Source: Cyclaneusma minus
Lineage: Eukaryota > Ascomycota > Leotiomycetes > Marthamycetales > Marthamycetaceae
Length of the DNA: 64,000 nucleotides
Assembly (NCBI GenBank): GCA_037179335.1
Contig: JAKZHN010000016.1
Coordinates: 248,001 to 312,000, forward strand
Direction: 5' to 3'
Within the stretch, counting starts at the first letter, position 1; every line of letters starts with the position of its first letter. Positions 36,340-48,746 of the stretch are shown in pieces. The notes beneath the pieces are model-generated. The model made no database searches, was not told where the DNA came from, and saw nothing but the letters and a program-made list of their open reading frames with translations. The position numbers and the translations under genes are program-made.

Positions 36340-36740
36340 AAAAGGCCACTATATTATCTATATTATAAATACCGCTATTAAATTCCAAGCAACAAAAGTT
36401 ATATTATTTCAGCATGCAAAAATAATTTAGCAAGCTATTAAATTATATTAAATTAATATATATTTAAGCTCATTTAAGTTTTTAATTGCAAATGCCAAAA
36501 TAAAATTTATTAGCAAAGAATTTCAAGCTCAAATTGCTTTAAAAAAAACCCAAATAAAACTTATATTAATAAAAGCCTATTAAAGTACTAAATAAAATAA
36601 ACGCTATTATGCAATTTTTAAAACAACTATTAAAACCATTTTAAATAATCTGCTAAATATTTTAATTAAAAGTATAAATAATATAATTGAATTAAATAGC
36701 TTTATTCCTATTTTTCTAATATTTAATACTTATTTAAAAT
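36340..36740 (+). pseudogene. Copia integrase relic (inner element)
   Basis: Translated with stops ignored, the frame shows IINTAIKFQATKV, then FISKEFQAQIALKKTQ and, further on, NSFIPIFLIFNTYLKF. These correspond to the (D)EATRFQAA core, the FxSKEF segment and the GLVPTLLVFGAYPR-type segment that I know from fungal Ty1/Copia integrases. Several TAG/TAA codons stand where W or Q is expected, as RIP causes. The catalytic residues cannot be judged. Confidence 0.6.
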
Positions 36741-39279
36741 TCATTTATAAATTAGCATTATTTTTCTTTAATAATTAAAAAAGCAAAAACCATTGAAAAA
36801 GCTATAGCTAAAATTAAAAAAAAATATACTTTAAAAAAATACTAACTAGCGCTTTAGCAATAAAAACTACTCCAAATATCCTGATTATTATAAATTTAAA
36901 AATTAAATTAATAACTTTTATATATATAAAAACCAAAAAGTAAAACAGCCTTTATAAAATTAAAAAAATTAAAAACTAAATTATAATAATAAAAATTAAT
37001 AAAAGGAATATAAATTTTAAATTCACTTATATTAAGCCATAATATATAAATTAAAATGCCTCTTATAATCCATTTTTAAACTGGCCTACGCCTAAGACGC
37101 CAAATAGGCCAATTTTTACAACGCCAGCTATAACGCCAAATATTTTATTATTTATTTCACTATTTATTCCATTACCCATTTCATTATTTATGCCACAATT
37201 TAAAGCACTATTTAAATCAAAATTAAAATTACTAATTATATAGCCAAATTATTCTTAAATTTAATTAAATCCCCAAATAAAATCGAAATTTAAATCTAAA
37301 TCAAATTCTCCAGTTTTTTAAAAAACAAAACAATCTGCCAAATTCAAAAATATTTAAAAGCTAACAAATTTATAAAAAAACCAAAAATTCCAAAGCCAAT
37401 AAATAATAAATTAAATATCTAAGGATTTTTAATAAATAATAATTTTAAACACAAATAAAAAATAAAAAATAAATATATATATATATTTATATTGCAAAAA
37501 ATAATTCTAAATTTTAATAACATTTCCTTTCTTTAAAGAAAATTAATATATAGCTATATTTATAATTTAAAAAAAAGGCAAAATAATTATCAAAAGCAAT
37601 TTATTTAAACTTTTATACCAAGCAAAAATAAATAGCTTTATTGCTATAAACATTTTTGATTTTTTTTAAAAAATTTTAAATCCATAGCAAAAAACAAATA
37701 TTCAAAAGAAAAATAGTTAACAAAATCAAAAACAAAGCTATATTTATATTTTATAAAAAATCCAAATTAATAATATAAAAATATAATAATATTGGCAAGC
37801 AATTTATTTTAATTCAATTATTAATAGTCCAACGCTATATCCAAAAAATCTTTATTTGCTTAGCGCCTATTTTTATTTTTAAATATAAATAGCTATTATG
37901 TTTAAAAAAATTATATAAATATATTTATATTTTTAAAATAAATTATATAGAAAAATCTATTACCATTTGCTTAAAAAATAAAAAACAAATTCCCTTTTAG
38001 CTTTATTTTTTATTTTTTAAAGCCATTTTATAGCTTAGCTAAAACCAGTTTCTATTCATTTATTATTTATTTAAAATACCATATTGAAAAGCTTTATATA
38101 AAAATATTTATATTTAATCCTTATCTAATAATTTCCAATCCAGATTTTGAAAATCCAAATTTGCAAGCAATAATAGGATTTTAAATAAATAATACCTTTA
38201 TTTTAATTATTTAAAAATAATTAAATTTTAAAAAACAAAAGCTTCAAAACACCAAATTCAAAGCCAAATTCAAAACTCAGCTAATAAAAACAGTCTATTA
38301 ATATTTAATAGCTATATTTCAAATTTTAAACAAATAATTAAATTATAATTTTCAAATAAAGAAATTAAATTAATAAAATTAAATTTATAAATTCCATAGC
38401 TTCTAATATAAAAGCCTATTATATTTAAAAACGGGCCAAAGCAATATATTCATTATTAATATATTAGCCAGAATTAGTATTTAAATTTTTAATTCCAGTT
38501 CAATACCAAAACCCTATTAAATAAAATGCAAAAATTCTAAATAAAAGGCTAAAATAAATAATAAATAATCTAAATCGGAAATTAATCTATATTTCCATAA
38601 ATCTTGCTATAGCCAAGCTATTTATTTTTATAAATAGATTATTTACTAATAATAAAAATTTGTTTTTCCAATTGAATTATTTAATTATTTTAGCAAATAA
38701 ATTCTTAAATATTTTAGCAGCTGTATTTAAATTCGAAAGCAATATTTTTCATTAAAATAGCACCTAATTAAAAAAATTACTAAAACTATTCTAGCTTTTA
38801 AAATTTTAGCCATAATACTAGGCATTAATATAGCAGTTTTAATTAGCTCCATTTTTAATTTAATTACCCTCCAGCTAAATATGCCCAATATACCTATTAT
38901 TATTTATATAAATAATTACAATTGTTATAAAGATTTAATTAAATTAAAAACCATTATAAAAAAAGGTTAATAAGAAATATTTTGAATTTAAAGCAAAGCT
39001 AATAAAAAAAAGTAAAAAGTCCAATAAATTAGTAGCAAAAATAATCCGGCAAACGCTTTTATTAAAGCAGCCCCTAATAAGGTTTTGGAAAAACTAATAA
39101 ATATAAATAAAATTATTATTAAATATATATATATATATATATATACAAGCTTTAAGAGTTTAAAAATTTATAATAATAAAGATTCAAAGCCATTATTTAA
39201 TTAAATACTATTTAATTAGCCAATTGCAATATAGTTAATTTTCTATTAAAAAATAAAAAGCTTTTAATATTTAATTAAT

Positions 39280-39489
39280 TGCAGCAAAAGCCTTAGGCAT
39301 TTATAAGCATTATAATAGCAATTAAAATAGCCCGTGTTTATATAGCTGATGCTAGCGCCAAAATCTGCAAATGGCTTTAAAAAAAGCAGCAATAAACCAG
39401 CCTTTCTTTTTTAAACACAATTAATAGCATACTAATAAATCCCAAACCGCACGTGCAATTTATCTCACCCGTTTACCCTTAATAAACTA
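39280..39489 (+). repeat. Right LTR of inner element
   Basis: Begins TGCAGCAAAAGCC, matches 32815-33022 along its length; its second half keeps GC-containing text (CCGCACGTGCAATTTATCTC) that is AT in the left copy. Confidence 0.75.
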
Positions 39490-40300
39490 ATATCGGCCGA
39501 TAAAATAAAAAATAAACTATTTTTTAGTTTAATAAAAAGTCCTTAGCCAAAAGCTATAAATATAGTTCCTAATATATATAAATATTTATATAGCAATTAT
39601 AGCTATAAGAAATTCAAGTTTAAAAATCCTAGTATTTGGATTAAAAGAATTATTAATATTTGTATTTTTAATTTATTGGGCAGCTACTAATCTAATGGAA
39701 ATTAAAAATATAGCTTATAAATAAAGTTTAAAAAGAATTTTAAAAAATAGGGAAAGGAATAATAAAAGCCGGGTATTAAAACCGTTGGGAAATATTTAAA
39801 AAAGCGTTTTAAATTTAACGGTATATATATTTAAATGCTTAAATCTACTATTAATGCTTTTACCAATATGATTAAAAAACCAATATACTATAAATAAATA
39901 ATTGCAAAGCTTTAAGCAGCAAAAAGAAAAGCCAATTAAGCATCCCAATTTTAAAAAGAACTAGCCAAGGCTATAGGTTTGGCCAAATTACTATATAACA
40001 ATTTTAGCCCTTAATTTTCCAAATTATTTTTTCCAATTTTAAACTAATAGCAACAAATCTAGCTTTTTAATTCACCAAACCTATTTCCTATAAAATCCCT
40101 ATTTGTTTTTAAATAATAAAAGCCTTTTTTTTTTCGCAAACCGCTTTAATAAAACCAATTTGGCAAAGGTTTTAAATAGTATAAATCAAGAATAATAATA
40201 TAAAAGAAATCAATATAATGAAAATTAGCATAGACAAAATCAATCAAATAGAGCTTAAAATAAAAAACAATAAAATGGAAGTTATTAAAATGGCAATATA

Positions 40301-43020
40301 GGCCAATTTCCTGGGAGTGGTTAAAATCAATTCCCCGGAAACGGTAAAACTCATCTTCCAGGTCCTGGTCAAAGCCAATTTCCTGGAAATAATCAAAACC
40401 AATACCCAGGCCAGCAGCCAAGAATTCCCTATAGCTATAATTAAAAACAAAATCTCCCTTTTTTTCCAGGGCAATTTCTAAAATAGTTTTAAAAATATAA
40501 TTAGCAAAATCAATTGCCATTTTTTGGATAATAATTTAAATAATAATTTGGTCAATTTCCTATATAATATCCCTTACATGGATATAACCAATAGCAATAA
40601 TCATTATTTTAAGCCCAGCAATTATAATAACTATCTTTTAACCAATTACTTTAAAATGCGCAATAATAGCCGTTTAAATACGGCCAGGCCTTTTTTTAAA
40701 AAAAATAAAACCCAATAAATAAAAGCTTTAAAAAACAAATTATAGATTTAGCCAATTATTATAAAAATAATAATAAATATAGCGAAGAAATATTTAATAT
40801 TTTAAATATAAAGCTAAAAGTATTTTATAATATATATAGCAAGAATGGAATTCAAAATTATAATTACGCTAAGGCATTTTCAATTATATTAATAGGCAAA
40901 GCTTTGAATTATTATTATACGGTTTTGTTTAATTAAAATTTTATATTTAAAAAGCTAATTATACATATTACATTTTATTTTAAAATAAAAGCAAGCAAAA
41001 TTAAATGTCTATTTATATAGAAAAATATTAGGCTAAAAAATATAATTTATAAAACTTTAGGCAAAAGTAAAATAGAATATTTTAATATGGTTTTAGATAA
41101 ATTTAGGCAAATCCAGCCAAAAACTAATATTAAATACCAAGGCAATAAAATTTTTTATAATTAATTTTATAAAGCTTATAAGGAAATCGCAAAGTATAAA
41201 TTTATATTTCTGGCCCCCTATTCCATATTTTAAAAACGTTTAGCACAATTTAAAAACGCTATTAAAAACAGAATTAAATTTAAAGCCATTTACAATATTC
41301 TATACCCTTTGGATTAATGCTTTAATATTAGCCATATTTATTATAATAATCAAAAAATCAAAAATCAAAAATATAAAAATAAAGGCAATTTTAAAAATGG
41401 AAATTTAGGTAAATTTTTAGATAAATATTTTAGGATTAGAAATTTAAATTTAAAACAAAAATACTATATTTGCAAAACTAAAAATAGAAAATATTGGTCC
41501 ATTAAATATATTCCTGAAACAAACGAATTTTAAAAAAAAATGTAAAGCTATAGCTAAAAAAAGGGTTAGGATAATTTAAAACCAGCTTACCATTTTTTTT
41601 AATAGAAATTTAAAAATTTTAAGCATATAAAAAACAAAAAGGGAATTCCCTGCTTTAAATGCTTACCAAATGCTTTAAAATCTTAATAAAGAAAATATCA
41701 AGAAAAATTAAATATATTTTATTAATTTTATTAATTTTATTAATTTTATTTTGGCTTATTTTATATTTATTTTCTATATTATAAATATAAAAAAGCTGGA
41801 TGGTAAAAAATTTATAAAAGCCTTAAATAAAATATTTATTATTTATTTAATAATTTATTATAGTTTATTTAATAATAAATATACTAAAACCTCTATTCTA
41901 ATTTATAAAGTTTTTTATACTAATGGAAAATATATTTTTGGTATTTTTTAAGGTATTTTATTTAATATTAAAGCATTTCAAAATATTATGCCCAAGCTTT
42001 AATTGAAGCCAAAACCTTTTAATATTTTGGAATTAGCTTTAAAAATGCAAAATCAAGCAAGGTATTTAATATAATTAAAATAAAAACACTATTTAAAATT
42101 ATTGCCTTTAATATTGTAAATAATAATATATTATTCTTTATATTTTTAGCAAATATAAAAAAAGAAAATATATATTATAATAATAAAAAAAATATTATAA
42201 TTAAAGGAAATTTAAAAATAGCTATTTTTAATAAATGGAAATACACTTGGTTTTTATTAAAATTATAACTTTAAGAAAATATAGCAATTACCCTTTTAAT
42301 TAAAAAGGAATTGCGCCAAGTTTGTAGACGGTGGGAATATTTAATTATTATAAGATTTTAAAAAAATTTAAATAAAGCCAATAAGGAATTTAAATTTAAA
42401 GCATTTAAAAAAATTAATAAATATTGCAAGCAATATTAAATATTTGGCAAAGATTTAAATAGATTTAAAATTAATATTTCAAAGAATTTTAATTTTAACG
42501 CTAAAATTTTTATAAATGTTTTTTATATTAATGGAAAAGCAGTAGTCTATATTATAAATATAGCCATTAAATTTTAAGCTGCTAAATTATTAAAAATTGA
42601 ATTTATTAAAATTTGGAAAACAATTAAACTATGCTAGATTAATATTTATTTCGGGCGATTGAATTTTATTATTTATAATTATAAAAAACAATTTATTAGC
42701 GCTAAATTGAAAGTAAAAGCTGCTATAATAAAAATTAAAATAAAGCAAACTTCAATTAAATCTCATTGTAATATTAAAAAAATAGCATTATGTTATATTA
42801 AAAAAAGCTTATAATATTATTAAGGCAAATTGTTTAAATATGCTAAAAAAAATTAAATAGCAATTAAGGCAATTAATAATATAGCTGGAGTAAATAATTT
42901 AATCCCTATTTCTTTTGTATTTAAAATATATCCAAGGCTTATTAAATCTTTTTTTAATATAATTTAAAAAGTCAAAGCAATTAATAAAGCTATAGCTAAA
43001 ATTAAAAAACTATATATTAA
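40301..43020 (+). pseudogene. Copia gag-pol relic (outer element)
   Basis: Plus-strand frames, stops ignored, give in order: a QFPG/Q-rich repeat segment at 40301-40441 that is unusually well preserved; a gag-like segment ending GKALNYYY near 40890-40920; a zinc-knuckle-like YYICKTKNRKYWSIKY at 41461-41510 (C and W-S-x-K-H-type spacing of fungal Copia Gag); a protease-to-integrase stretch with IVNNNILFFIFLANIKKENI near 42110-42190; ELRQVCRRWEYL near 42310; KIFINVFYINGKAVVYII near 42500-42550; and LIPISFVFKIYPRL near 42900-42950. Beyond this no RT motif could be read safely. All frames are interrupted, so the element is dead. Confidence 0.6.
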
Positions 43021-45039
43021 AAACAAAAAAAATAAGCTTTAAGCTTAAAAAATAGCGTAAATACCTTTTTAATCCCCAATATATTTATTGGTTTGAAAGC
43101 AATTATATATAAAAAGAATAAAAAATAAAACGATTTATATAACGTTATTAAAATTAATAATAAAATAATTATTTTAAACCTTTTATAAAAATACAAAATT
43201 TTTAAAAATATAAGCGTTGAATTATATAATAATTTTATTTAAGCGGATAATCCTTTATTTAAAAAAATAAGGGAATTTAATTATTAAAAAACTCTTGTAT
43301 AAAAATAATCTTTGAGGCTTTAAATATAATTTAAGCTTTAAAAGAAAATCCATAAATTCCTTTTTTTTAAAATAAACCATTAAAGCTACCGGCAAAAAAA
43401 ACTAAAAATAGCAAAAATAGGGTTAAGCCTAAAAAATTCAAAAACGTGTTATTTTTGGCTTAAATAAAAAATTACTTTTGTAATTTAAAAAAATGGATAT
43501 TAAAAGGAGAAATTAACCAATACCTTATTTATTTTACGGCCGATTTATATATCTAATAAATATATCTTTTAATCAATAAATAAATAAATATAGAGCTTTA
43601 TTTTAAATTGAGAGATAAAGGAAAAATTAAAGCTTTAGGAAATTTATTTAAGAAATTAAATTAAAGAAAATAAATGGCCTTATCAATATAGGTGTTTTTG
43701 ATTTTATTCCATTTAATCCTAAACTTTATAGGGAACGGATTTTTAAAAGCTATATAATAAAGATTTAAAAGCCTTTAAATTAATAATATAGCTATATTTA
43801 ATATAGATTTTATTGCAAAATTAATTAAAAAATGTTTAATATACAAATACCTATTTATTATAACCGCTTTTTCCAGGAATTATATAAAAAAAACAAGCGC
43901 GGGCTATAATTTTTTTTGGCAAAATCCAATAATTTTAAATTTAAAAATAAATTTGTTTTAGGCTGCTTTAAAATTAAATTTCGTAAAGAAAGCGGGAATT
44001 TTTTTTTAATTCTTTTAAGCTTTTTTAAAGCTTTTTTAGCTTTTTTAATTTTATTAAAAATAATATATATTTTTTAAAGCGCAATTAACATATTTTTTAG
44101 CTATTTACAAAAATTAAATATTTAAATTATTAAAAATTATAAAATTTAATTTAAAATTAATAAGCTATTAAAATAAAATTGCCTAATTTATTAATAATAT
44201 ATTGGAACTTCTTAAACTCGGTATTAATAATCGGAATATTAATAATAAAAACCTAGCAAATACTAAAAGCAAAATTAAAAAAAACTTTTTTTAGCATTTT
44301 CAAGGCTTGGCTTTATTGGCTATAAATTTATTGGAATTAAATGCTTAATAATAAAAATTATTAAAAATAATATTGCTATTAATATTAAAGAAATTAATAA
44401 TCTTTTTAAATTATATAAGTTTTTAGCAATAAAATTAAATGGCTTTATTTTTTTAAATTAAAAACGCGATTATTTAAATTAAATTAGCATTAAAATAGCG
44501 CTAAATTTTAATATATTTAAAATACGCGTAATTGGCAAAACCAATAAAAATCAATAAAAAACATTTCGAATTAATAGTATTAAAAGCTAAATTAATATTA
44601 TAAAGAAAATTTTTAAATTTAAAATTCGCAATTGCGGCCGCAAAATCAGAATAATAAGCTTAAAAGCCTTATATAAAAATTATATAACAACAGCAAAGCT
44701 TTTTAAAATTAATAATAAAATAAAATTTATTGGTAATTATTTTAAAATTGTTTAAAAGTTTAGCTAGCAAAAGCTGGTAATAATTAAAATTAAAACTAAT
44801 AAATTCTTATTAATATCTTGTATTGGTTTGAATAAAAATTAAAATAATTGGCTTATTTAAAGCAAAAAATAAAGATTTAAATTAAATTAAGCTAAATTAA
44901 AAATAAAATCAAACCAATTAATAATAAATAAATTAAATTATTACGGTATAAAATAAAAATATATTTTAAAAAATAATAATATTAATTTATAAAAAAGGGA
45001 AAAAAAGCCAAAAAAGCTTAAAAGCTATATATAAACGCC

Positions 45040-45165
45040 AAAAGCCAAGCCCGGGACGTGGTGGTAGTGGCCCGAGGGTAGGGGGTCGACCAGGACAAAG
45101 CGGTCATGTAACCAAGGAACGGCATGGTGCCGTGACACAATGCCGGCGTATTTAAAAAATAATTT
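45040..45165. other. GC-rich island inside AT block
   Basis: About 120 bp of GC-normal sequence (GGACGTGGTGGTAGTGGCCC, then GGCATGGTGCC) between the decayed Copia pol and its right LTR. It includes a purine-rich GAGGGTAGGGGG stretch. It may be a later insertion or single-copy sequence spared by RIP. Confidence 0.5.
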
Positions 45166-45571
45166 TCTTAATAGTAAATCTTTTTTTATTAAAGCGGATT
45201 TTTATATTACGAAACCAGATTTTATAATTGGTTTTTAATAAAATTAAAAAAGCTTTCTCGGTCTTTTTATTATTGGATATATTAGTAAATATAAAAATTA
45301 AAAAAATTAATTAAAAAAAAGGGAAAAATAATAAAAGAAATATCATTATAAAATCTTTTATCGGTTTTAATTAATTTTATAAAATAATATAATAGCATTG
45401 GTAAAAATATATGTATATATATAGATTGGTTTTAATTATTTTGCAATAAATTATAATTTTGAAAAAAAAAAGTCTGCCAAAATGCAAAGTTTTTATTGAA
45501 ATAATATTAAAAAATCAATTAAAATAATATTAATTAGTTAATTAAAAGCTTATGCAATCCCGGGCTCATAA

Positions 45572-45763
45572 TTTATTAAAAATAAATAGATATAAAAATA
45601 TAGAATAAAAATATAAAAAACATTGTATTATGCTTAAAAAAACTAGAATAGCTGGAGAGTCCGAAGTGAGAATATTTTTACTGTGCGAACGCTAGTCTCT
45701 TTTGGGTCTAGCTACACGTGATGGCTACTCTACGGTGGCTGCCATTGCACCCATCTCTCAATA
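45572..45763 (+). repeat. Right LTR of outer element
   Basis: 192 bp, matching 29002-29193; the 5' third is heavily AT-shifted and the 3' two thirds (GGTCTAGCTACACGTGATGG) nearly unaffected. Confidence 0.8.
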
Positions 45764-45785
45764 GTTTAAAAGGGTCGATATATAG

Positions 45786-46136
45786 CTAGTAGATAATTAA
45801 TAAGGCTCCTTTCGGCAAATGGCAATACATTTGACTAACAGTCTCCTCAAATTCGTCGACTTTTTCAAGTTCGTGCTCCGCCTTTGGAAACCAAGAGTCT
45901 ACAACGTCCGCTGTCAGTCCATTTTCTGTTCGAGATACTTTGCATTCGAGCCAGTTCGGCATCTTGAAATCCTCTGTTTTCATCTTGTAAGCTGCTTCAA
46001 GCGGGTAGTGGGGGTCAGGCGTGGGCCAACGACAAGCATTCGTTGACTGGCTTTGACTTGTGCATGAGCAGTGGAGGAGAGTGAAGCTCTTGGGAATAGC
46101 AGCTTCACCACCCCGACACCTCTTCGTCGACCTCAC
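45786..46136 (-). other. Open frame of doubtful coding value
   Basis: 116 codons opening with GTG, so a start would be the internal ATG in YKMKTEDFKMPNWLECKVSR. The second half looks protein-like (acidic, EHELEKVDEFEETV) and ends 23 bp outside the right LTR. It may be a relic cut off by the retrotransposon block. Not recognised. Confidence 0.25.
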
Positions 46137-46287
46137 ACAATCACTATCCCATTAATAACACGACGGTTCACCTACTTAGCCCCAAAGCTAAACGACGCGC
46201 TATTGGTATGGCGGTTTCGGCTCCCAAATCGCAGTGGTGCAAAAAGTTAGAACGGTGTCAAGCTGATGGGCTTTGTGTGTGATAGTA

Positions 46288-46513
46288 CAGTGGGAGGAAA
46301 AAAGTCCGAATACGGTTTACAATTTTCGAATAATTGTGAACATTCCAAATAACCAGGAATATCCCCAATAATTTGGAATGTCCCAAAATACTGGGGTTAT
46401 TCCAAAGCACCTGGTATATTCCTAATTAGTCACTGGGGATATTCCTGATTATTTGGGATATTCGCAATTATTCGGAGACTATAGGCCGTATTTAGACTTT
46501 TTTCCTGACATTG
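46288..46513. mobile_element. Tc1/mariner-type MITE, 226 bp
   Basis: Inverted ends: CAGTGGGAGGAAAAAAGTCC with ATACGG on the left, CCGTAT and GACTTTTTTCCTGACATTG on the right, bounded by TA at 46286-46287 and 46514-46515. The CAGTG start and TA duplication are typical of Tc1/mariner. The interior consists of about nine imperfect repeats of a GGAATATTCC-like palindrome. Relatives are at 4070-4209 and 15137-15918. Confidence 0.8.
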
Positions 46514-46734
46514 TAAGGGACGGCTAACGGGGAGCAAGGGGCTGGCCATTAGCAAATGGAAGGACTGTCGAAATGTGACTAAAGCGCGAACGTTTATCAA
46601 CATGTCTACTCAGAGGTGACAAGTATAGCGACGCTGCTGATTTTGACGATTCTTTGGGCGTTTGAAATCGGCCGTTGTATTGATAGCGCATTTCTTGCTT
46701 TTTTCGTTTTTGCCGATTTTGACCACTGCCCCAT

Positions 46735-47340
46735 GCGGGACGTCACCGACGCGACGATCGACGACTTCTTTGCCCAGATGGACCTCGAGCTGCCCAACAC
46801 CAAGGACCGACGAAAGACCATGCGAAAGCCCTCAACAAGAGCCTCACTCAGATGGCAGAAGGAGAATCCTCATGTACCATAGCAGTCATGACTCCATCGA
46901 CCAGCGCCAATGGCGACCCAGCCGCTCAAGGAAGTCGTTACCGATGCCACCATCGATGGTTTCTTCTCGGAAATGGATCTGGCCTACTCGAACAAGGACG
47001 AGATCAAGAAGGCCATGACCGCTCTCCTCAGTCTCAAGCAGAAGAGTGGCCAAACGCTCGCTTCGTTCATCAACTCTTGATGACAGCCAACGAAGGAGAC
47101 TTGATGGCCGACCACACCAAGATCCAACACTTGTTCGACAACCTCAACGCCACACAAAAGAACCTCTATTTCACGGGTGCTGACAAGAGTCTGACTAACA
47201 TCCCCCTTGACGCAATCTTTAGTGCTGACGCCAATTCTCGAACCACTGATGTTCATGTGGACCACCTCCTCATGATCCGACCCTTTTCCCGCGGCGCAGA
47301 GTGCGACGAGAAATCTTCTGAAAAATTGGGGAATTATTGC
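46735..47340 (+). pseudogene. Retrotransposon gag-like relic
   Basis: Frame-jumping similarity to a Gag protein: VTDATIDGFFSEMDLAYSNK, DEIKKAMTALLSLKQKSGQT and LASFIN, then after a one-base shift NEGDLMADHTKIQHLFDNLN. The DEIKKAMxxLxxLKQ..SxxxFIxxF pattern is typical of LTR-retroelement Gag. A related segment, VTDATIDDFFAQMDLELPNT, occurs about 197 bp upstream, giving a 75-bp internal direct repeat. Composition is GC-normal, so this copy escaped RIP. No polymerase follows; the tRNA-like unit on the minus strand lies immediately downstream. Confidence 0.5.
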
Positions 47341-47432
47341 TTGCGATGAGAATCGAACTGAAGTATCGTGTCTTTGGAAAAGCGCAAGAACACGAATCCA
47401 ACGCCACCTGGATACCATTGCGCTAACGCGCC
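47341..47432 (-). ncRNA. tRNA-like Pol III-type unit, copy 1
   Basis: On the minus strand it begins GGCGCGTTAGCGCAATGGTA, a good internal A box (TAGCGCAATGG), and later has AGTTCGATTCT, a B-box-like block. Between them CGTGT..ACACG can pair. A TTTTT run follows within 20 nt. The D stem (GCGC/GCGT) pairs, but acceptor and T stems do not, so it is not a functional tRNA by eye. A homologous unit lies at 58663-58752. Confidence 0.5.
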
Positions 47433-48746
47433 GTATTTTCTCAGAGCAAATCCCGATACTTGAGTTGCGGTCACTGGGGGTGCCAAGACTGCGGCTCTGC
47501 AACGCCAACAGCACCAGCACTATCGTGAAGAGGTGTGAAGGTGTTAACCCGTTGAGAAAGTCGCTGCGAGGGTGTGAAAAAGGAAACAGGATTGAGGAAA
47601 AAGAAAGTAAACTGGAATTTGGAAGGAAATTGCGAAATATCAGAGGGCTTGGTGGTGTTTTGAAAAATGTCGATCTGGAGGTTCAATTGGGGAGAACGCA
47701 GAGGATGTGGAACATGGAACTGGGAGAAAGATACATACCTCGCCCAACCAGTAGTCTAGAATCGCAGAAGAGGATTCCGATGCGCAGATTTCAGCGTATT
47801 TCATCTGCCATTTGGGCCCTTCACCCACGTCTCAAATCAACACCTCAAGTGTAAGATAGAAGACCATACCACTCATCAGTCAAGCATGCACCCAGAGACC
47901 CACGAAATCACAAACATCACACACCACGCGCACCGAACACTTGTTGTTCAAACTTATTTTCAAACCCTCAAATTCATCTTCGATCTCAGAGATTCCTCGA
48001 AGTGCCTCTGGAATTTCAGCGCTCCTTCTAACCTATTGCTAGGAATAGCAAGTATGCAGCTCTTTCCATCTGCTAAGGCCCCTTTCATGCCTCTTCTATT
48101 CGAATCGCAAAGGTGCGAAACGCATAATCCGCATGCCCAGGCCGTGGCCAAACTGCAAAGTGCGAAACGCAGATTCAAAGGGGTATGGAAGAAATGGGGA
48201 ATCAAGGACGAAACCGAAGGAAACGAAATGTGCAGAGGCAGGACCGAAAGATGCAGCAAAGCAAACCACCCTATGCAAAGAAGCTCCCCTATGCAAAGAA
48301 GATCCCCCTATGCATCATAGATATCTGCATGAGGCGCAAGAACCCCGAAGTTTCTGCATTCGCCCATCAGGGGTATAGTAAGCACGCCGTTGGAGGAAGA
48401 AATCAGAAGGCCGCCCATCTGAATGCACCCGTAAAGCCCAGTTCCTCGAAACGCCGGTGGAAGGAAGTTGCGCCCGTGAGGCAGTCGAAAGAATTGAGCC
48501 CCAGTGGAAAGAAGCGGTATCCCTAAGTAGTAAAGCACAAGCCGAAGAATCGAAATGGTGAATAGCGCTCCCTCTTCTTAGCAGGTGTTGTCTCGGAGTC
48601 TCAGATCTGTCGGTCCCTGGATCTCTTGATTTCGTTGTTGCTGAGATCAAGTCTGTGCGAATATCTTAGAGCCATAGACTTCGGAGCATCCGTAGAACCC
48701 AGGATACCTGTCGAATCCAGAGTATCCGTAGAGACAATGAAACCAC
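47433..48746. other. Intergenic, no supported gene
   Basis: Several overlapping open frames but none with convincing composition or splice logic. Contains 2.5 copies of CCCCTATGCAAAGAAG-like text at about 48270-48312 and two GTGCGAAACGCA copies at about 48112 and 48161. Confidence 0.4.

Larger units (their letters stand above)
32815..39489 (+). mobile_element. Inner Copia-like LTR element, about 6.7 kb
   Basis: LTR-like direct repeats 32815-33022 (208 bp) and 39280-39489 (210 bp) begin TGCAGCAAAAGCCTTAGGCA and end AATAAAATA/AATAAACTA. The left copy is less eroded on its 5' side. A decayed Copia integrase is readable on the plus strand at 36340-36740. Being inside the outer element it is the younger insertion. 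No target duplication was identified. Confidence 0.7.
29002..45763 (+). mobile_element. Outer Copia-like LTR element with nested insertions
   Basis: Direct repeats of 192 bp at 29002-29193 and 45572-45763 bound 16.8 kb of AT-rich sequence. On the plus strand, 40.3-43.0 kb still shows the order Gag, zinc knuckle, protease region, integrase, followed by the right LTR, as expected for Ty1/Copia. A second complete LTR element (32815-39489) lies inside. Removing it leaves about 10 kb, still too long for one Copia element, so at least one more insertion, probably in 29.2-32.8 kb, must be present. Target duplication not resolved. Confidence 0.65.

Noticed and set aside
30018..41951. Many short ORFs in the AT-rich block (for example 30018-30206, 32479-32700, 41751-41951)
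   Set aside because: Composition-driven, rich in I, K, N, F with no motif or splice logic; those in 40-43 kb are fragments of the decayed Copia pol already listed.
28900..45700. Mitochondrial DNA insert, suggested by the very low GC
   Set aside because: No mitochondrial gene, rRNA or tRNA text is visible, and LTR pairs plus Copia motifs explain the block.
47341..47432. Ordinary tRNA gene
   Set aside because: A and B boxes are present, but acceptor and T stems do not pair, so I list it as tRNA-like only.
48185..48526. Basic 113-aa ORF with repeated PYAKK text
   Set aside because: Short repeat-driven frame, with equally good frames on both strands; no support for coding.
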